A stretch of 64,000 bases of DNA, taken from the NCBI GenBank assembly GCA_900542145.1, contig UQMF01000004.1:102813-166812 (forward strand). Direction: 5' to 3'. A program made the translations under genes and the position numbers. This document shows, piece by piece, positions 32,694 through 41,706 of the stretch (positions are counted from its first letter, which is position 1; every line of letters begins with the position of its first letter). The notes under the pieces were generated by a model. It made no database searches, was not told the DNA's origin, and saw only the letters and a list, made by a program, of their open reading frames with translations. This DNA is from an uncultured Oscillospiraceae bacterium. Its GTDB lineage: Bacteria; Bacillota; Clostridia; Oscillospirales; Ruminococcaceae.

Positions 32694-34646
32694 GTGAGTG
32701 GCAACAGTGTGAAATGGATACCTCTCGGCGGCATGGGGCTGTCGGCGGCTAATCTTGCGCCTGCGGAAAAGCTGCGCAGATTCGGCTTTTCGCTGATGTG
32801 CTGCGAGTTCGGCTCAGAAAAGCTGACCAAGGCGGGCATATGCATATATGATGTTCTCGCTGAAAAGGAAACACCGAATATCCTGCTGATAACGTCCAGA
32901 CGCGTTATTTACGGCTGGTACAGGATCCTTATGACCGGTATCGGCGCGGATTTCAAGGTGGTTTCCGGCGCTGAAAATGAGATAGTTTTCTTTTCGGAGG
33001 GCAGTTCCAATCTTTATCTTATGCCGTCCGATATTCTTGAAAGCCCCAACGGGCTGAAGTCCAAGATCCCTGCGGATTTCCAGTGGGATCTCATCATCAT
33101 TGACGATGAACAGAATACCGATGTGCCGGATTACAGGCACTGGCAGGACAGCATTCCGTGGAAAACCGAGCGGCTGCTCGTCATGACCCAGTTCCCGGCG
33201 AGGCACGCACAGGACAGGGCTGCGCTGATTTCCCTGGTGAAAGGGCTGCTTGCCGACGAGGAGCTTCACGAGGCGGCAGACGGGATCTCCTTCGGGACTG
33301 ACGAGCTTCCCCTCAGCGCGGATTCTCCCGTGCTCGAGGCTGGCGACAGGCGTATCTACGCCGGAGGTATCCAGCGTAACGTGGAGTTCGTGGATTACTC
33401 CATCGACAGCGAGTTCCTGGCGGGCGTTCGCCGCCGAATCGATATAAGGACCGGACTGCCGAGCTACAAGTACGGCGGCGCGGTCTTTGAGGAATACGAT
33501 GTTGACGAGCTGAAGAATACCCTCAAGAAACCGGTGTACACTCCCTCCGATGTGGCGGAGTTGCGTGCTGTGGACAAGAAACTGGACGAGTTCCTGAAGC
33601 TCACCGACAGGATCTCTGCGGAGGAAAGCGACCGCGCGATCGTTTACTGCTGCGACAAGAACACCATGGAATACCTGAGAAAGGTGCTCTGCGCAGTGTA
33701 TTCCGACGGCACGGTAAAGACTGCAAGGGGAGAGCTGTTCAGCAACCGGGATATCCTCAGGAAGCTCCGGGTGGACGACAGAACGGTTTATCCCAAGTTT
33801 GTGCTTTCGCTGGACGACATTGGCGCAGTAGGCGACGGACTTGACCGTATCACATATGTAATCAACTATGAGCTTCCCGGCTCGCCGGCGCTTCTGGAGC
33901 GCCGCATGACGCGCCACGGCGCGAAGCACGAGAGCGAGAGGCACTTCGTGATATTCCGGGACAGCAACGGGCTGTTCGACAGCAGAATGCTCAGCAGAGT
34001 GCTGTACGCGGCGCTTCCGGACGCGTTCTGCGGAAATATTCCGGGCAGGAATATCCTGATGGATTCCGCAGACAAGGCGGGTTTCATCGCGGACCTCATC
34101 GCGGATCTGAAGTACACCGAGAGCTATTCCAGCGAGGTGGACAACTGCTACGACCTCATCAAGAAGTTCAAGGGCGAATACGAGCTTGTGGGTGCGGCAA
34201 ATATCGGCAATTCCAAGCAGCTGGCGGAGTTCTCCGGGAAACTGCTTGAAAAGGTGTGCAGATTCTACGGCGTGAGCAGGGATTCCTCCAGGGAGGACGT
34301 TGCGGCAGCCGTTGACAAGCTGACCGGATTATGCGTGGTGAACGACGGTGTGATGAGCGCAGTTCCGGCGGATATCCTTGAAAAGACTGCCGCCAGCCTT
34401 GACGCGGATCCCTCCGCGCAGCCCTTCGGCGAGGAGGCTGTCGCAGGACTTGCAGAGGCGCACAAGCGTATCGACGAACTGCACAGCGGCGCGAACTACC
34501 ACCTTATGATAAAGAACGACATACAGTCCCTCAACGACTGCATTCAGTACCCGGTGCTGTACGGCGTATGGCGCTACAGGGTGCGTGAGCAGGACAGCGT
34601 TCGCTCGTTCAGGGATTTCATAAAGATCTATAACGACGGTATCTGA
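32694..34646 (+). CDS. Degenerate SNF2-like superfamily 2 ATPase/helicase protein
   Basis: The 650-residue protein keeps the order of SNF2/SF2 motifs but with altered residues. A P-loop-like FGSEKLT (39-45) stands where GxGKT is expected; ILLITSRRVIYGWYRIL (63-79) is motif Ia; WDLIIIDDEQ (131-140) is a Walker B DDEQ; LLVMTQFPAR (161-170) resembles motif III. In the second lobe, RAIVYCCDKNTMEYLRKVL is motif IV and INYELPGSPALLERRMTRHGAK (about 389-410) is motif V/VI. The altered P-loop suggests weak or no ATPase activity. Start is GTG with GGGGGTG upstream. The GHKL gene follows by 89 bases with no terminator between. Confidence 0.65.
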   Translation: MSGNSVKWIPLGGMGLSAANLAPAEKLRRFGFSLMCCEFGSEKLTKAGICIYDVLAEKETPNILLITSRRVIYGWYRILMTGIGADFKVVSGAENEIVFFSEGSSNLYLMPSDILESPNGLKSKIPADFQWDLIIIDDEQNTDVPDYRHWQDSIPWKTERLLVMTQFPARHAQDRAALISLVKGLLADEELHEAADGISFGTDELPLSADSPVLEAGDRRIYAGGIQRNVEFVDYSIDSEFLAGVRRRIDIRTGLPSYKYGGAVFEEYDVDELKNTLKKPVYTPSDVAELRAVDKKLDEFLKLTDRISAEESDRAIVYCCDKNTMEYLRKVLCAVYSDGTVKTARGELFSNRDILRKLRVDDRTVYPKFVLSLDDIGAVGDGLDRITYVINYELPGSPALLERRMTRHGAKHESERHFVIFRDSNGLFDSRMLSRVLYAALPDAFCGNIPGRNILMDSADKAGFIADLIADLKYTESYSSEVDNCYDLIKKFKGEYELVGAANIGNSKQLAEFSGKLLEKVCRFYGVSRDSSREDVAAAVDKLTGLCVVNDGVMSAVPADILEKTAASLDADPSAQPFGEEAVAGLAEAHKRIDELHSGANYHLMIKNDIQSLNDCIQYPVLYGVWRYRVREQDSVRSFRDFIKIYNDGI

Positions 34647-34735
34647 CCGTTTGGCAAAGGTAATTATCTGTAACGCCCTTCCTCACCGCACGGGGCAGGG
34701 CGCAGTCAGAAAGTGCGGAGAAACGGGGCGTATTT

Positions 34736-37700
34736 ATGAGCGAAAACAACGAGCAGGTCGAAAAGCTCCTTGGTGACTTCTTTGAGCGCCACACTGCCGG
34801 CGACAGGGAGGGCATGAACCAGGTACTCCAGAAGATCCAGACGATGCTCTATTCCGGCGAGGTTGACAGTACGCCGTTCAAGGATTACTTCAACAACATG
34901 TATACGGGCAGAAGCGCGATAAATGTCGCTGGAATGGTGAACGACTACCCCAGGGAGTCCATCATCAGAGAGCTTCTTCAGAACGTATTCGGCTGCGACT
35001 ACGAAGAGAACGACATCAAGGTGATGATCGAGTTCCTGGACGAGGGACAGGTCAAGCTGACATACAACGAAACGGGATTCTCGCTTGAGCAGGTATTCTA
35101 CTACCTCTCCGTCGGCAGAAACGACGGCAACAAGGAGCGCGAGGGACGTTTCGGTCTTGGTGCGAAGAGCGTGTTCGCGAATGTTGACTGGTTCAAGATG
35201 CGTTCGAATAACTACTCCCTGCGTGTGGTAAACGACGGCGGCACCCTCAAGGTGCGCGAGCTTGAGCTTACCGCGCCGCAGTTCAAGCACACTGAGATCG
35301 TGTTCGCACTGGACGAGGAGGATCAGAAGAAGCTGCACCACAACCTGGTGACCATGACCTCTGAGAAGGGCGACTACATGAACATGGTCGATCTGTGCTT
35401 TGCGTTCATCAGGAAGAAGCATCTCAAGGCGACCGACGAGCAGGAAACTCCATCCAGGACCTTCAATATCGCGATCATTTCCTTCGGCAAGCCCGAGGTC
35501 GTGTATAAGATCCAGGAGCACCGCCGCGACGAGAACGATCTCCCGAAGATACGGTTCAGCGAGAACGGCAAATCCGTTGCGGACTTTATCCACATGGAGG
35601 AGAACGGATTCGTTTACCTTATTCCGTTCGCAATTTCCGGCGCGAAGCGTGAAGCGGCGAAGGTGCTGATGAGCAAGTACAATTACTTCTCCACCTTTGA
35701 GCTGACCGGTCTTGTCAAGGCAAGCAGGCAGGATTTCTTACAGGAGCAGCTGTCCGCTTTCTTCGTCAGCGTTCCGAACAGATACATCACCAACAACCGT
35801 GCCGGAATCCGTCACGACTGCATTGAGGAGGTTTCCACCGAGATCGAGGAGGATATCCTGGATATCGTGGACGAATACAGAAAGCTGTTCGTGCTCCAGC
35901 TGACCAAGCGTCCGGATAATCCCGAGCGCTACATGCTGCGCCCGGCACAGTATGTGTTCGAGTTCTTCTATAATTACATATCCACAAGTTCCCTGGTGAG
36001 AGGACTCCGGGAGAAGTTCGCCGAGAGCATTTCGGTCAAGTTCCCGGACCGCGACGAGCCGGTTCCGTTCCCGGAGCTGCGCGAGCGCGGATACTTCACT
36101 GAGAGGGCGGATACCGACATCGAGGCTCACGACAGCGGCGAGGCGGCGCAGATGCTGCTTTCCGAGCTTGCCCAGATGCAGGAGTGGTACGGCGAGGACG
36201 GCGACCGCGTATTCGTGGCGAAGTACGACTGGTATCGCCAGGAAACCAACGAAAAGGGCACCGAGTACGCCTACTCGTTCCGCCAGGACGGTCAGGACTA
36301 CCTGATGTGCTCCGACAAGAACCGCAATATAAAGGATTACGGTCTGTCCGAGGGCTTCATGAACATCATCAGCCTGAAGCTGAAGAACTGCATCGTGAAC
36401 GGCGCAGTCGCTGATGAGAACGCCCTTGAGGAGGCGTTCCGGGTTATCGACGAGATGTTCGGCGAAAGCTACCGGATCGACATGAAGTACTTCCAGTTCA
36501 TCATCACGTCCGGCGGCAGCGAGATACATTTCGAAATATCCAAGATACAGATAAACAACCTCAAGAAGGCGATGGACGTTATCCAGCGGCACGAGATGCG
36601 CTTCGAGAGCCACCAGATATACAACCAGGTCATCACGCTGCTGGTGAACTCCTTCACCAACGGCAAGGACACCATGACGTTCCTGCGCGAGATCAAGAGC
36701 CAGGGCGGCGAGGTAACGCTGGCGCTGGATATCAACAAGCGCTACCGCTTCTCCGCTTACGGAAAGCAGTTCATGATCCCACCGAACATCAGCAACACCG
36801 ATCTTCTGGAGATTGTCGGCGATGTTTACATGCTCATCGAGAGCGGAATGTTCAATGGGCGTGTGTTCGACTTCCCGTATAATCCCGGCAGGTACGACTA
36901 CGACGCCGAGGAGATACTCACGGTGCTGCCCTCTATCGGCAACGCCGAGGCGGCTGCAGACAAGATCTCGAGAACTTACACCTGCGACCTTGGATTAAGC
37001 CGAGTTGCTCTGCTGGACGAGAACGGAAAGATACTCCGTATCATCGACCCCGTGGACGGAATTCCGGCGGATCTGGAGTCCAAAACCGCAAAGTACGTTG
37101 TGCTGCGCGACGGACTGAACAAGCCGCAGTTCGCAAAGTACATCGAGTTCATTCTCACCGGCAAGGTCGGCGGTGCGCTGGCTGCGCTGTATTCCAGCTC
37201 CGAGGAGCCTAACCTGGTGCTCGTGGACCAGATCCCGTATTATTACAAGCCGATCCCCACGATCCAGCACCGCGAGTTTGAGTATCTGCGCGGCGAGGTA
37301 AGGCGCATTGCAGGTATCAAGGATCCCAGGCTGTACAAGAACTACTTCGCCCGGGACATCAACGCCAAGCTGTACGGCTACGGCGCTTCCTGCCCGTGCT
37401 GCGGATACGAGTCCAACATGATCAACAGCTTTATCCTGAAGGATTTCTCGATAGGTCTGCTGAACGATGAGGGCAAGGAGCAGAAATTCCGCTTCTCTCT
37501 GTACCTCTGCGCGAATGATTCCTACGCTGCCGGCGGCTGGATAATCGACGATGTTTCCATCGGCGGAATGTCCCCGTTCCTGTGGCTGGAGGAGGTCTCC
37601 CAGATAGACTATATCCCTCCGGAGTTCCTCTACTGCCGTATAAAGTACCGTCCGCAGGTGACCTACGATATCTGCGAGGCTGGCTCCGGCGAGGAAACAG

Positions 37701-37795
37701 GTTCCGGCAATGTATACGACGGCGCCCAGGAAGTACTCGACTTCGTGCTTTCGCCAATGATGGCGGCAAAGTGGTTCGAGGAAAACCAGAAGTAA
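34736..37795 (+). CDS. Large GHKL (HSP90-like) ATPase with C-terminal zinc motif
   Basis: This is a 1019-residue soluble protein. The Bergerat ATP fold is in the first 200 residues: N-box RELLQN (E79, N83), an altered G1 loop YNETGFS (110-116), and G2 loop GRFGLGAKSVF (138-148). The middle is long, mixed alpha/beta and unrecognised. ASCPCCGYES (C886, C888, C889) with later cysteines (LCAND, LYC) suggests a zinc ribbon. GHKL proteins of MutL, HSP90, sacsin and MORC types act as ATP-driven clamps. Pairing with an SNF2-like protein resembles GHKL-helicase pairs reported in restriction-type contexts. No signal or membrane segment. Base composition matches neighbours. Confidence 0.75.
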   Translation: MSENNEQVEKLLGDFFERHTAGDREGMNQVLQKIQTMLYSGEVDSTPFKDYFNNMYTGRSAINVAGMVNDYPRESIIRELLQNVFGCDYEENDIKVMIEFLDEGQVKLTYNETGFSLEQVFYYLSVGRNDGNKEREGRFGLGAKSVFANVDWFKMRSNNYSLRVVNDGGTLKVRELELTAPQFKHTEIVFALDEEDQKKLHHNLVTMTSEKGDYMNMVDLCFAFIRKKHLKATDEQETPSRTFNIAIISFGKPEVVYKIQEHRRDENDLPKIRFSENGKSVADFIHMEENGFVYLIPFAISGAKREAAKVLMSKYNYFSTFELTGLVKASRQDFLQEQLSAFFVSVPNRYITNNRAGIRHDCIEEVSTEIEEDILDIVDEYRKLFVLQLTKRPDNPERYMLRPAQYVFEFFYNYISTSSLVRGLREKFAESISVKFPDRDEPVPFPELRERGYFTERADTDIEAHDSGEAAQMLLSELAQMQEWYGEDGDRVFVAKYDWYRQETNEKGTEYAYSFRQDGQDYLMCSDKNRNIKDYGLSEGFMNIISLKLKNCIVNGAVADENALEEAFRVIDEMFGESYRIDMKYFQFIITSGGSEIHFEISKIQINNLKKAMDVIQRHEMRFESHQIYNQVITLLVNSFTNGKDTMTFLREIKSQGGEVTLALDINKRYRFSAYGKQFMIPPNISNTDLLEIVGDVYMLIESGMFNGRVFDFPYNPGRYDYDAEEILTVLPSIGNAEAAADKISRTYTCDLGLSRVALLDENGKILRIIDPVDGIPADLESKTAKYVVLRDGLNKPQFAKYIEFILTGKVGGALAALYSSSEEPNLVLVDQIPYYYKPIPTIQHREFEYLRGEVRRIAGIKDPRLYKNYFARDINAKLYGYGASCPCCGYESNMINSFILKDFSIGLLNDEGKEQKFRFSLYLCANDSYAAGGWIIDDVSIGGMSPFLWLEEVSQIDYIPPEFLYCRIKYRPQVTYDICEAGSGEETGSGNVYDGAQEVLDFVLSPMMAAKWFEENQK

Positions 37796-37802
37796 TTAAT
37801 AC

Positions 37803-37835
37803 ATTATCCCCTTTTCCTGCCGGAAAGGGGATAAT
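37803..37835 (+). terminator. Terminator after the SNF2-like/GHKL pair
   Basis: ATTATCCCCTTTTCC pairs with GGAAAGGGGATAAT (one bulge), followed by TTTT. Confidence 0.85.
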
Positions 37836-37991
37836 TTTTATGTTTAATTAATGTGACACGGTTTTTTACAGACACGAGATCCCATGCTGTATACTATATC
37901 ATATAAGGTACCTCTGTGCTCCGGAATCGGAGGATATGTGCCGCACGGAATATGCACCAGGAAATGGTGTGCAGAATGTGAGGTCAATAAT

Positions 37992-39245
37992 ATGAAAATC
38001 GGCAGGTTAATCGCAGCAGCGGCCGGGGTCGCAGTACTGGCGTCAACGTTGGCGCTGACAGGGTGCAGCAACGATAATGAGAAGTACGTTAATGTATACA
38101 CGGTGGAGGGCGGAAATCCCCTTGGCAGGCTTAGCTACAGCAATGAGGGCGGCAGCATATCCGTCTATGATCTGGAGCTTTCCACGCTGGGAGTAATGCT
38201 CCCGGATGAGCTGGATGGCGAGCCGGTGGTTGCAATCAGCGGCAGCGCGCTTAGCTCCAGTTCCGGAATTACGGTGGCGGTCCTCCCGGATTCCATGGTC
38301 AAGGTCAGCGACGGCGCATTCACGAGCATGAGCAAGGTGTATTGCAGCAATCCCGATAATATCCAGGCTGGTTCCGCGGCGTTCACCGGCGGAATGTGGT
38401 TCTCCACAGGATTCACCGACGACGGCAGTATACACTTCTGTGACGGCGAATACAGCTATACCGAAACCGAGGGTGGAATTGAAATCACCGGATTCAAGCC
38501 CAGGGCGGATCTGCTGTTCCCGGACGAGCTGAACGGCGCCGTGTCAATCGAAGACTACGCGTTCTGCAATAAGGGCATACTCACCAGTATCAGCAACATT
38601 CCGCAGGCGGTGACCAGGATAGGCGATCGCGCATTCTACAACTGCACGAACCTCCGCAGCGTTACCTTTGCCGGCGAGAGCGCGGAGGAGGGAGTTGCGA
38701 ACCTTTCCACCGTTACTGAAGTCGGTGACTGGGCTTTCGGCGGCTGTGAAGATCTCACATCGGTCAGAATGTCCGACGACATGAGGACCATCGGCGAGGG
38801 AGCTTTCTCCAGGTGCTCGTTCACTGACGTGAGCATTCCGGCAAGCGTGACCAGCATAGGAACCTACGCTTTCGACAACTGCGGCGACCTTCAGAACATC
38901 AGCATTGCCGAGGGCAACAGGAAGTACGTCGATGTTGACGGCGTACTCTACACTCTCAACCAGAAGGAAGTCCTGAAGTTTCCGGAGGGCAGAACGGGCA
39001 CATATGAGATCCCGTACGGAGTGCAGACCATCGGCGCTGCCGCGTTCCGTGGCTGTGGGGATTACCAGGTGGTTGTCCCGAAGAGCGTGAAGTACATCGA
39101 CAGCCGCGCGTTCATCGGCGACGGCGACAAGAAGAACAACCAGCCCACAAAGATCTACATGCCGGCTTCCGCCGAGGTGGATACACCGGTGCTGTCAAAT
39201 ATGCTGACAGTGGATTTCCCGACGTTCAACAGTCTGAGGGGCTGA
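37992..39245 (+). CDS. Leucine-rich-repeat (LRR_5/BspA-like) lipoprotein
   Basis: A 417-residue lipoprotein. Signal peptide MKIGRLIAAAAGVAVLASTLALTGCS has lipobox LTGC. The body has BspA-type repeats, e.g. VTRIGDRAFYNCTNLRSVTFAG and VTSIGTYAFDNCGDLQNISIAEG, which form a solenoid that often binds host or matrix proteins or glycans. The ORF stays open 36 codons upstream but GAGGT before ATG 37992 and the signal peptide fix the start. A possible promoter with TATACT at 37890-37895 lies about 100 bases upstream. It converges on the transglutaminase gene. Confidence 0.9.
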   Translation: MKIGRLIAAAAGVAVLASTLALTGCSNDNEKYVNVYTVEGGNPLGRLSYSNEGGSISVYDLELSTLGVMLPDELDGEPVVAISGSALSSSSGITVAVLPDSMVKVSDGAFTSMSKVYCSNPDNIQAGSAAFTGGMWFSTGFTDDGSIHFCDGEYSYTETEGGIEITGFKPRADLLFPDELNGAVSIEDYAFCNKGILTSISNIPQAVTRIGDRAFYNCTNLRSVTFAGESAEEGVANLSTVTEVGDWAFGGCEDLTSVRMSDDMRTIGEGAFSRCSFTDVSIPASVTSIGTYAFDNCGDLQNISIAEGNRKYVDVDGVLYTLNQKEVLKFPEGRTGTYEIPYGVQTIGAAAFRGCGDYQVVVPKSVKYIDSRAFIGDGDKKNNQPTKIYMPASAEVDTPVLSNMLTVDFPTFNSLRG

Positions 39246-39262
39246 CAAAGCAAATAAGTAAT

Positions 39263-39285
39263 GGGAGGGCAATTATTGCCCTCCC
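39263..39285. terminator. Bidirectional terminator
   Basis: GGGAGGGCAAT and ATTGCCCTCCC form an 11-base stem, followed by GTTTTGTTT on the plus strand. It separates two convergent lipoprotein genes. Confidence 0.85.
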
Positions 39286-39292
39286 GTTTTGT

Positions 39293-40585
39293 TTACAGTA
39301 TCATGATTATCTTTCCGGCGCTGTCGGTGGTGTATTCAATTTTCGGGCGGCGCAGGCAGTATCCGCTGGAATCCCTCTCGGCGGTCCACAGCATGTGATT
39401 TATCGTCAGCATGTCCTGGGCTCCGTATCCATTCGGGACAAGGGAGAAGTATCCGAGATAGCGCTCCGGATTTTCCGCCTTTGTGATAACGGTCATGTCC
39501 TCGCCGTCAACGACGTCGTTGACATCCGCCGTGGGGTCGATCTCGTACCACTCGTTGCCGATGTATACCGCCACCCACATGTGGGAAGCGCCGTCGTTCT
39601 CAATGCTCACCGCAGGAATTTTCTGCGCCCGGCACATCGTTATCAGCACGTTCGCAAAATCCCAGCAGACGCCGACATGGGTGCTGTACATGTTGTAGGT
39701 CCCGGTCCAGTCGCCGTAGTGCACCTCGCGCCTTTCGCCGAGCACGTCAGCCATGTAGTTGTCGTAGGCGAGATTATCGCTGAGCCAGTCGTAGATCGTC
39801 AGGAGCTTCCTGCCGTCGGTCCAGTCCGGACGGGTGATCTCGGAGGAAAGCTGTATCCACAGGTCGGTGTCGCATCGGTAGCTTTCGTCGTAGGGATAAC
39901 GCGGATATGTAAGCCGCATTGTTTCGTAGCTGTTCCCGGGCTTGACCTCAAATAACTCTATCAGGTCGTAGAGCCTTTTCCGGCGCTCTGTATGCAGCTT
40001 TGCGGAGTCCTTGTCGCCGCTCACGGTGCAGAACATGGAATCCCCACCATCGGTATAGAACGCGAGGAATGCGCTGCTGCCGTCGGAAAGCTCCGCCTTT
40101 ATGTAGTAAAGTCCGGCGTCCAGTTCCTTGGTGTTGATGGTGATTGCCTTTTCTTTGAGCAATATATCTCGGGAGGAGCTGTCGTTTATCAGCTGCGCAC
40201 TCTTTACGGTGACTCCGCCGAGGTCGTAGTCGTAGAACCAGTATGAAAGCTGAGTGCTGGAAAGCTCGCCTTTCAGTCCGTAATACATCTCGGCGTCGCG
40301 GTAGGTGCCGTCCTTTCCGAATCCGCAGGCGGCGGAGTACCGGAAGTCGAACAGCCACGGGTCATTGCCGTCAATACGCAGATTGTCGGTGGTGCAGGGG
40401 TATTCCGCCAGGGTGAACCTCTCCGGCTCCTCGGCGAGGGTGGGCGGAAGCTCCGGTTCCGCCGCGGTCTGCAATGCAGCCTGGGTCTGCACGGAGGTTA
40501 CCTCCGGGGACTGTTCCCCGGGAGCCTGGCAGCCGGAGAGTAGGATACCGGCTGCGAGCAGGGTGGTTAGCGCCAGCTTTTTCAT
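39293..40585 (-). CDS. Transglutaminase-like lipoprotein
   Basis: The 430-residue product has a lipoprotein signal (MKKLALTTLLAAGILLSGC, lipobox LSGC) and a C-terminal transglutaminase-like cysteine-peptidase core: GVCWDFANVLITMCRA (catalytic Cys), DGASHMWVAVYIG (His) and YEIDPTADVND (Asp). Such surface proteins cleave or cross-link peptides; the substrate is unknown. The middle region (150-290) is unrecognised, beta-rich. ATG at 40585 follows AGGAG by 7 bases; the TTG two codons upstream is too close to the signal. It lies 13 bases after aguA, so it may be cotranscribed with the agmatine genes. Confidence 0.88.
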   Translation of the reverse strand: MKKLALTTLLAAGILLSGCQAPGEQSPEVTSVQTQAALQTAAEPELPPTLAEEPERFTLAEYPCTTDNLRIDGNDPWLFDFRYSAACGFGKDGTYRDAEMYYGLKGELSSTQLSYWFYDYDLGGVTVKSAQLINDSSSRDILLKEKAITINTKELDAGLYYIKAELSDGSSAFLAFYTDGGDSMFCTVSGDKDSAKLHTERRKRLYDLIELFEVKPGNSYETMRLTYPRYPYDESYRCDTDLWIQLSSEITRPDWTDGRKLLTIYDWLSDNLAYDNYMADVLGERREVHYGDWTGTYNMYSTHVGVCWDFANVLITMCRAQKIPAVSIENDGASHMWVAVYIGNEWYEIDPTADVNDVVDGEDMTVITKAENPERYLGYFSLVPNGYGAQDMLTINHMLWTAERDSSGYCLRRPKIEYTTDSAGKIIMIL

Positions 40586-40598
40586 AAGCAATCTCCTG

Positions 40599-41702
40599 TT
40601 ATTCCTCGTTTGTGAATGAAGGTATCTGCTGGGTTATGCAGTGGATATTTCCGCCGCCGATCAGGATATCCCGGGCGTAAACCGGGATTACTTCCCGGTC
40701 CGGGAAAAGCTCCTGGAGCTTCTGCCGGGCAGGCTCGTCGGCAGGGTCGCCGAAGAACGGCATTACCACCGCTCCGTTGGAAATATAGAAGTTTACGTAG
40801 CTTGCCGCCAGGCGCTCGCCGGGAGTGCGCGTCGGCTCGAAATCCATCGTGTCCAGACCGTCGCATTCGTCAGCGGTAATTGTGACAGGCTTCGGAAGGT
40901 ACAGCTTGTGCACCTTTATTCTGCGCCCCCTGGCGTCGGTGGAGTTCTCCAGGATCTCCAGGCAGGAGCGCGACATTTCGTACTGTGGGTCGGAGGTGTC
41001 GTCAGTCCACGCGAGGACCACCTCTCCGGGCTTCACGAAGGCGCAGATGTTGTCAACGTGCTCGTTCGTTTCGTCGTTATAGATTCCGCGGTCCAGCCAG
41101 ATCACCTTTTCGGCGCCCAGGTATTCCAGCAGCTTTTCCTCTATCTGCTGCTGCGACATGTCGGGATTCCTCCCGGCGCTGAGCAGGCACGCCTTTGTGG
41201 TGAGTATCGTGCCCTCGCCGTCGGAGTGTATCGAGCCGCCCTCCAGTACGAATCCGGAGGCGTCGTACATGTCCTTGTCGTAGAGGTCGCAGAGTTTCCG
41301 CGCCATTCTGTCGTCAAGGTCCCAGGGAAAATACAGCCCGTCCACCAGACCGCCCCAGGCGTTGAAGCTCCAGTTCACGCCGCGGATAACGGAGCCGTTC
41401 GTGACGAACGTGGGGGCGTAATCCCTCGCCCAGCTGTCGTTGCTGGACATCTCCACCACGCGGATATGCGGCGGCAGCATTCTGCGCGCATTCTCGTACT
41501 GCTTCGCGCTGGCGCAGACGGTGACCTGCTCGCTCCTGGCGATAGCGGTGCAGACCTGCACGAAAGCCTTCCGGGCGGCGTAGGCGCCGTACTGCCAGGA
41601 ATCCGAGCGCTCCGGGAATATCAGAATGCAGCCGTAGTGCGGCGAGAATTCCGCCGGCATGTGGAATCCGTCCTGCTTCGGGGTTGTGTCAAGTACTCTC
41701 AT
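40599..41702 (-). CDS. aguA: Agmatine deiminase
   Basis: The 367-residue guanidino-group hydrolase turns agmatine into N-carbamoylputrescine and ammonia. Marks: FPERSDSWQYGAYAARKAFVQVCTAIA, NDSWARDYAPTFVTN, FVLEGGSIHSDGEGT, DETNEHVDNICAF, and the catalytic Cys in ILIGGGNIHCITQQ near the C-terminus. Length is normal (about 365). The aguB stop codon is four bases upstream of the start, so the two are translated together to make putrescine from agmatine. Confidence 0.96.
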   Translation of the reverse strand: MRVLDTTPKQDGFHMPAEFSPHYGCILIFPERSDSWQYGAYAARKAFVQVCTAIARSEQVTVCASAKQYENARRMLPPHIRVVEMSSNDSWARDYAPTFVTNGSVIRGVNWSFNAWGGLVDGLYFPWDLDDRMARKLCDLYDKDMYDASGFVLEGGSIHSDGEGTILTTKACLLSAGRNPDMSQQQIEEKLLEYLGAEKVIWLDRGIYNDETNEHVDNICAFVKPGEVVLAWTDDTSDPQYEMSRSCLEILENSTDARGRRIKVHKLYLPKPVTITADECDGLDTMDFEPTRTPGERLAASYVNFYISNGAVVMPFFGDPADEPARQKLQELFPDREVIPVYARDILIGGGNIHCITQQIPSFTNEE

Positions 41703-41706
41703 GCGG

